DNA of 64,000 nucleotides from Bugula neritina. Lineage: Eukaryota; Bryozoa; Gymnolaemata; Cheilostomatida; Bugulidae. Positions within the stretch are counted from its first letter, which is position 1. Each line of letters opens with the position of its first letter. Below are positions 60,548-64,000 of the stretch, piece after piece. The notes beneath the pieces are model-generated. The model saw nothing but the letters and a program-made list of their open reading frames with translations, searched no databases and was not told where the DNA came from. The translations under genes were made by a program, and so were the position numbers. The stretch lies in NCBI GenBank assembly GCA_964035545.1, contig OZ037767.1, forward strand, positions 16,729,581 to 16,793,580, read 5' to 3'.

Positions 60548-63500
60548 ATACTACTACTACTATTACTACTAATACTACTAGCACTACCACTACTACTAAC
60601 ATACCTTTGAATTATTTTGACACGCCAACTGACAAATATCCCGGATTGATTCCTCGTCTGTTATTTTGTTAAACTGACCAGAAGAGAGGGCGGAGGAGAT
60701 GGAAAACTCGCTGTCTTCTACACGCTGCCTGAGCACCTGACAGAGAGACCAATCAGTTGAATACACAGAGTATTTCAACAGACAACTAACTGTTCTATAT
60801 TTGTACTGCTACTGTGACTGGTAAAGATCTTATTCTGTGAGTGACAGTGTATAACTAATACTGAGAGTGACAGTGTATACCTAATACTAAGAGTAACAGT
60901 ATATAACTAATACTGAGAGTGACAGTAATTTAACTAATACTGAGAGTGACTAGTGATGACTAATTAAACTCACCGCTCTGCTAGACAGAAGAGTTATCTG
61001 CCCACTAAACACAGCAGACCAAAGTTCAACCAAGTCTTTCACCAACACCTTCCTATAAGTAAAACAGTCTATATAAATTCCCGATGTGGTAAAGGACAAG
61101 AGATTAGACTCTGTCTGTCATAGATAAGCAACACATTGTACTACATCTCACTTGAGCTAGCTGTGAAAACGCTTAGTCTAAGTTCTTAGGCTACGAGATG
61201 ACACTATTACTACAGAAATCAGATAGCATATCATTGATATCTAGAGTTGCTAAAAATTTTAGCGCCCTACGTATGTGTACTGAACCAGAGTAGAGGTCAA
61301 ACTAATAAAGAAAACATCATCCTGTGAGGCGTGTAAGAGATGACAACTTCTATTATGCAACAGAAGTTTGGACATACTCTAGTTCAGTACACTGCAGTGA
61401 CACTGCAGTGTACTGTATTGACATAATATTATATTATATAACATAATATATCATAATCATAAAACACAATTCACTAAACACACCTTAGCAAGTCCTCCTC
61501 AGTGATCTTCAAATCCCCTGCCAGTTTCAACACATTATCATAGAGGAAGTCGTACATAGACTTGCTCACTGTCTCCGGTTCTAAGGAGCTGAGGCTTAAC
61601 ATCTCCATCAGTATGCAGTGTAGACCGAGCTCCTAACAGTATGATAATATATAAATTCATAGATACAATATAGATAATATATATATATATTTAGATACAG
61701 TAAGATAATAATTATATAGGTACAACAAGATAATATATAGACACAATAAAATAATATATAGATATAAGGAAGTGTAATACTAACCATGAGTATCCCAACA
61801 TGCTCAGCTGAGAGACCATATCCCAGAAGTCTCTGCACTGTGAGTGGGCGGAGCTCAGGAAGCTGAGCCCTAATCTCTTCAATACTCAACGTGTGGGGGC
61901 TAGTGGAACGCCCCTCCTCAAGGACTATAGGAGGGAGATTTGGCTCAGCCATGAATCTGTAGTCCTGTAGTCTCTCCTTATCCCTCATGGGCACAGTACA
62001 CCTGGTGGGATAGCAAGCAGTACTGAATACACGCCTAGTTTGTCAAGTCAATAATGTGTGTAATTGGTTTTCAACTGCTTTTATTCCAAATGCTTCATAT
62101 TAAAAAATAATATTGTAATAACATTCATTTTGAATTAAAATCTTTATTCAATACATTTCAAATAAAAAAGGTGGCTACTAAATAAATTTTTATTTATTTA
62201 TTAATTAAATGATTTTATTACACAAAGCATTAATGTGAATTATAAATTCATATAGAAAAGACAACTCTTAGAGTAACAATTATTTAAAGGAATGAATAAT
62301 CAACAGCCACTAGTGACAGCTACTAGTGACAGCTAGGAGTGACAGCTAGGAGTGACAGCTATAAGGGACAGCTATAAGTGACAGCTATAAGTGACAGCTA
62401 TACGTGACAGCTATGAGTGACAGCTATGAGTGACAGCTAGGAGTGACAGCCAGGAGTGACAGCTAGGAGTGACAGCTATAAGTGACAGCTATAAGTGACA
62501 GCTACTAGTGACAGCTATGAGTGACAGCTAGGAGTGACAGCTAGGAGTGAGAGTACCTGTTTGTGGTGTCAAAGGACATGGTCTCATTCTCTACTTTCCC
62601 TCCGCTTACAACTAAATTCTTCTGTCTCTCCACCTCATAATCTACAGTACACAAAGTCTATACAACACAATGTCAACTCTTACAGAATTTACTGTTTGTT
62701 TGGACTTGGAAAACAGAAAGTGAGACAACTCCAAGATAGAGAATTGTTTCATATATTATACATATGCGCATTGTACAGATGTTGTGAGGGTAGACAACTT
62801 CAAAATAAAATTGATGACAACAAACCTATTGCCTGCTGCACTGCCTTTAAGCTGTTGAGATTCTTCACCTCAGTTCTCACTCCGTACGGTTCTCCTGGTA
62901 CGTGTACCGATACATTGGCATCCACTCTTAAAGCCCCCTCTACACAATATTAACAGGCTACAGCGTGTAACTTATGGGTACACTGTCTATGTTATATAAC
63001 ATAGTGAGACATGGAACTAGAAAACCGAGCATTGAAGCTGCCCAGCAGCGAATAATCTAATTGATATCTATGGGTGTGCGTGCCTAGCTTACAGGCTCTA
63101 GCTTCATCATCTCAACAATCCAGTAAGAAGAGGCCAAATTCAACTTTATAGTATCTGCACTTTTAAATTAATTATTGTCTAATTCTAAACTGATAGAAAA
63201 ATAAACATTTGATTGAAAGTGCCATTGAATAAATTACCATGTGGAACTGGCTATTCTGTGTAATTACATTACGATGTGCTATGCTACGGCTAGGCAGCTA
63301 AAAAGTCTTTTTGACAACAATAAAACAGCAAAAAAGGAGAATAGGGTAGAGTGGAAGTGCAGGTAGAAATGAGGGTAGAAGTAGTGGTAAAGGAGATAAT
63401 GAAGGTGAGGTAGAAAGAAGAGATGGAAGTGGGGGTATAAGTAGATGTAGAAGTAGAAGGAGAGAATAGAAGGAGGGGTGATACTCACGCTCCATCTTCC

Positions 63501-63611
63501 CAGTGCAAGTATTGACGAGCCGAAGCATCTGCTGCACCTCCCTGACGAAAGCTGCAGCTTGTTCTCCGTTAGTAAAGTCAGGTTTGGTTACTATCTCCAT
63601 GAGTCCTATAC
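60134..63611 (-). CDS. GATB: mitochondrial glutamyl-tRNA(Gln) amidotransferase subunit B, 3' part
   Basis: GatB of the mitochondrial GatCAB amidotransferase, which converts Glu-tRNA(Gln) to Gln-tRNA(Gln). Eight exons join in frame: 63611-63489, 62939-62826, 62641-62557, 62001-61785, 61632-61484, 61052-60974, 60736-60605 and 60274-60134. Diagnostic segments are [64 protein letters not shown] and [10 protein letters not shown], followed by the helical GatB/YqeY C-terminal domain. The N-terminal half, including the mitochondrial targeting signal, lies beyond the window's right edge; the first exon here starts in phase 1 at 63611. It runs in the same direction as iRhom. Confidence 0.94.
60300..60602. 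repeat. (ACT/ACC)n triplet run in GATB intron
   Basis: About 300 bp of ACT, ACC and ATT triplets, ending at the donor of exon 60605-60736 (minus strand GTATGTTAGTAGTAGTGG). Confidence 0.95.
60838..60960. repeat. 26-bp minisatellite in GATB intron
   Basis: About five copies of TAATACTGAGAGTGACAGTG plus TATAAC, near the donor of exon 60974-61052. Confidence 0.88.
62310..62556. repeat. 13-bp minisatellite abutting a GATB donor
   Basis: About 18 copies of GTGACAGCTATGA and close variants. The array ends at the donor of exon 62557-62641 (minus strand GTACTCTCACTCCTAGCTGTC). Confidence 0.94.
63340..63480. repeat. purine-rich low-complexity tract
   Basis: GGTAGAAGTGGAAGT-type purine tract directly before the donor of exon 63489-63611. 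On the minus strand it becomes a long pyrimidine tract. Confidence 0.7.
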
Positions 63612-63651
63612 CTAGACAAACAGACATGTTAAGCATTACACATCGCAGGTA

Positions 63652-64000
63652 ATGCATCTCACTCACTCACTCACTAACTTACTCACTCACTCGCTCGCTC
63701 ACTCACTCACTCACTCACTCACTCACTCACTCACTCACTCACTCACTATCTCGCTCACTCACTCACTCACTAACTTACTCACTCACTCGCTCGCTCACTC
63801 ACTCACTCACTCACTCACTCACTCACTCACTCACTCACTCACTATCTCACTCCCTCACTCACTTACTCACTCCCTCACTCACTCACTCGCTCACTCGCTC
63901 ACTCGCTCACTCGCTCACTCGCTCACCCACTCACTCACTCACTCGCTCACTCATTTACTCACTCACTCACTCACTCACTCACTCACTCACTCACTCACTC
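63652..64000. repeat. (ACTC)n tetranucleotide microsatellite
   Basis: About 350 bp of ACTC repeats with GCTC, ATCT and ACTT variants, continuing past the window edge, in the GATB intron upstream of exon 63489-63611. Confidence 0.97.

Noticed and set aside
60267-60672. Poly-Val, poly-Leu and poly-Thr frames
   Set aside because: ACT/ACC triplet run inside a GATB intron read in three frames; the same holds for 16706-17002 and 47937-48170.

Overview
This is an intron-rich animal nuclear genome segment. Every recognisable gene is eukaryotic, split by GT-AG introns, and most closely resembles metazoan orthologues (vasohibin, iRhom, KIF23 with its C-terminal motif, FBXO28). About eleven genes in 64 kb, an AT-rich background, hAT-type miniature elements and a young non-LTR retrotransposon 3' end suggest a small invertebrate genome. 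A sponge or another early-branching animal is plausible, but I cannot place the species from sequence alone.

Layout: casein kinase 1 delta/epsilon (620-4038, -); a hAT-like element with a nested foldback element (4798-5959); FBXO28 (7156-10549, -), divergent from WDR26 (12023-17965, +); KIF23/MKLP1 (19034-28907, -, 20 coding exons, tail-to-tail with WDR26); an intergenic desert with a truncated non-LTR retrotransposon (about 29440-30373); vasohibin (32274-34957, +); two tandem paralogues of an unrecognised single-pass membrane protein family (35756-38855 and 39503-42352, +); SF3B5 (42616-42963, -); a second, deleted copy of the hAT-like element (43892-44365); AHSA1 (46359-50322, +); an iRhom-type pseudo-rhomboid (50766-59420, -); and the 3' part of mitochondrial GATB (60134-63611, -), whose upstream exons lie beyond the window.

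The genes are housekeeping or cell-biology genes and do not form one pathway. Several touch microtubules, division or ubiquitin: KIF23 in cytokinesis, vasohibin in tubulin detyrosination, FBXO28 in SCF, WDR26 in the GID/CTLH ligase. In human, FBXO28 and WDR26 are neighbours on 1q42, and VASH1 and AHSA1 are neighbours on 14q24.3 (VASH2 is on 1q32). The window therefore looks like an unduplicated version of the 1q/14q paralogon.

The most striking signal is in the introns. Roughly thirty minisatellites (units 11-37 bp, up to about 1 kb) fill them, and a large fraction begin exactly at a 5' splice site. In at least five cases the repeat unit contains the last bases of the exon plus the GT donor, so the exon-intron junction itself has been tandemly copied, from about 3 copies (WDR26, KIF23) to about 28 (FBXO28). 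This looks like a recurrent way of making or lengthening introns from donor sites. The tandem membrane-protein pair, with all introns in phase 1 and a conserved C-terminal block, is the best candidate for an undescribed gene family.
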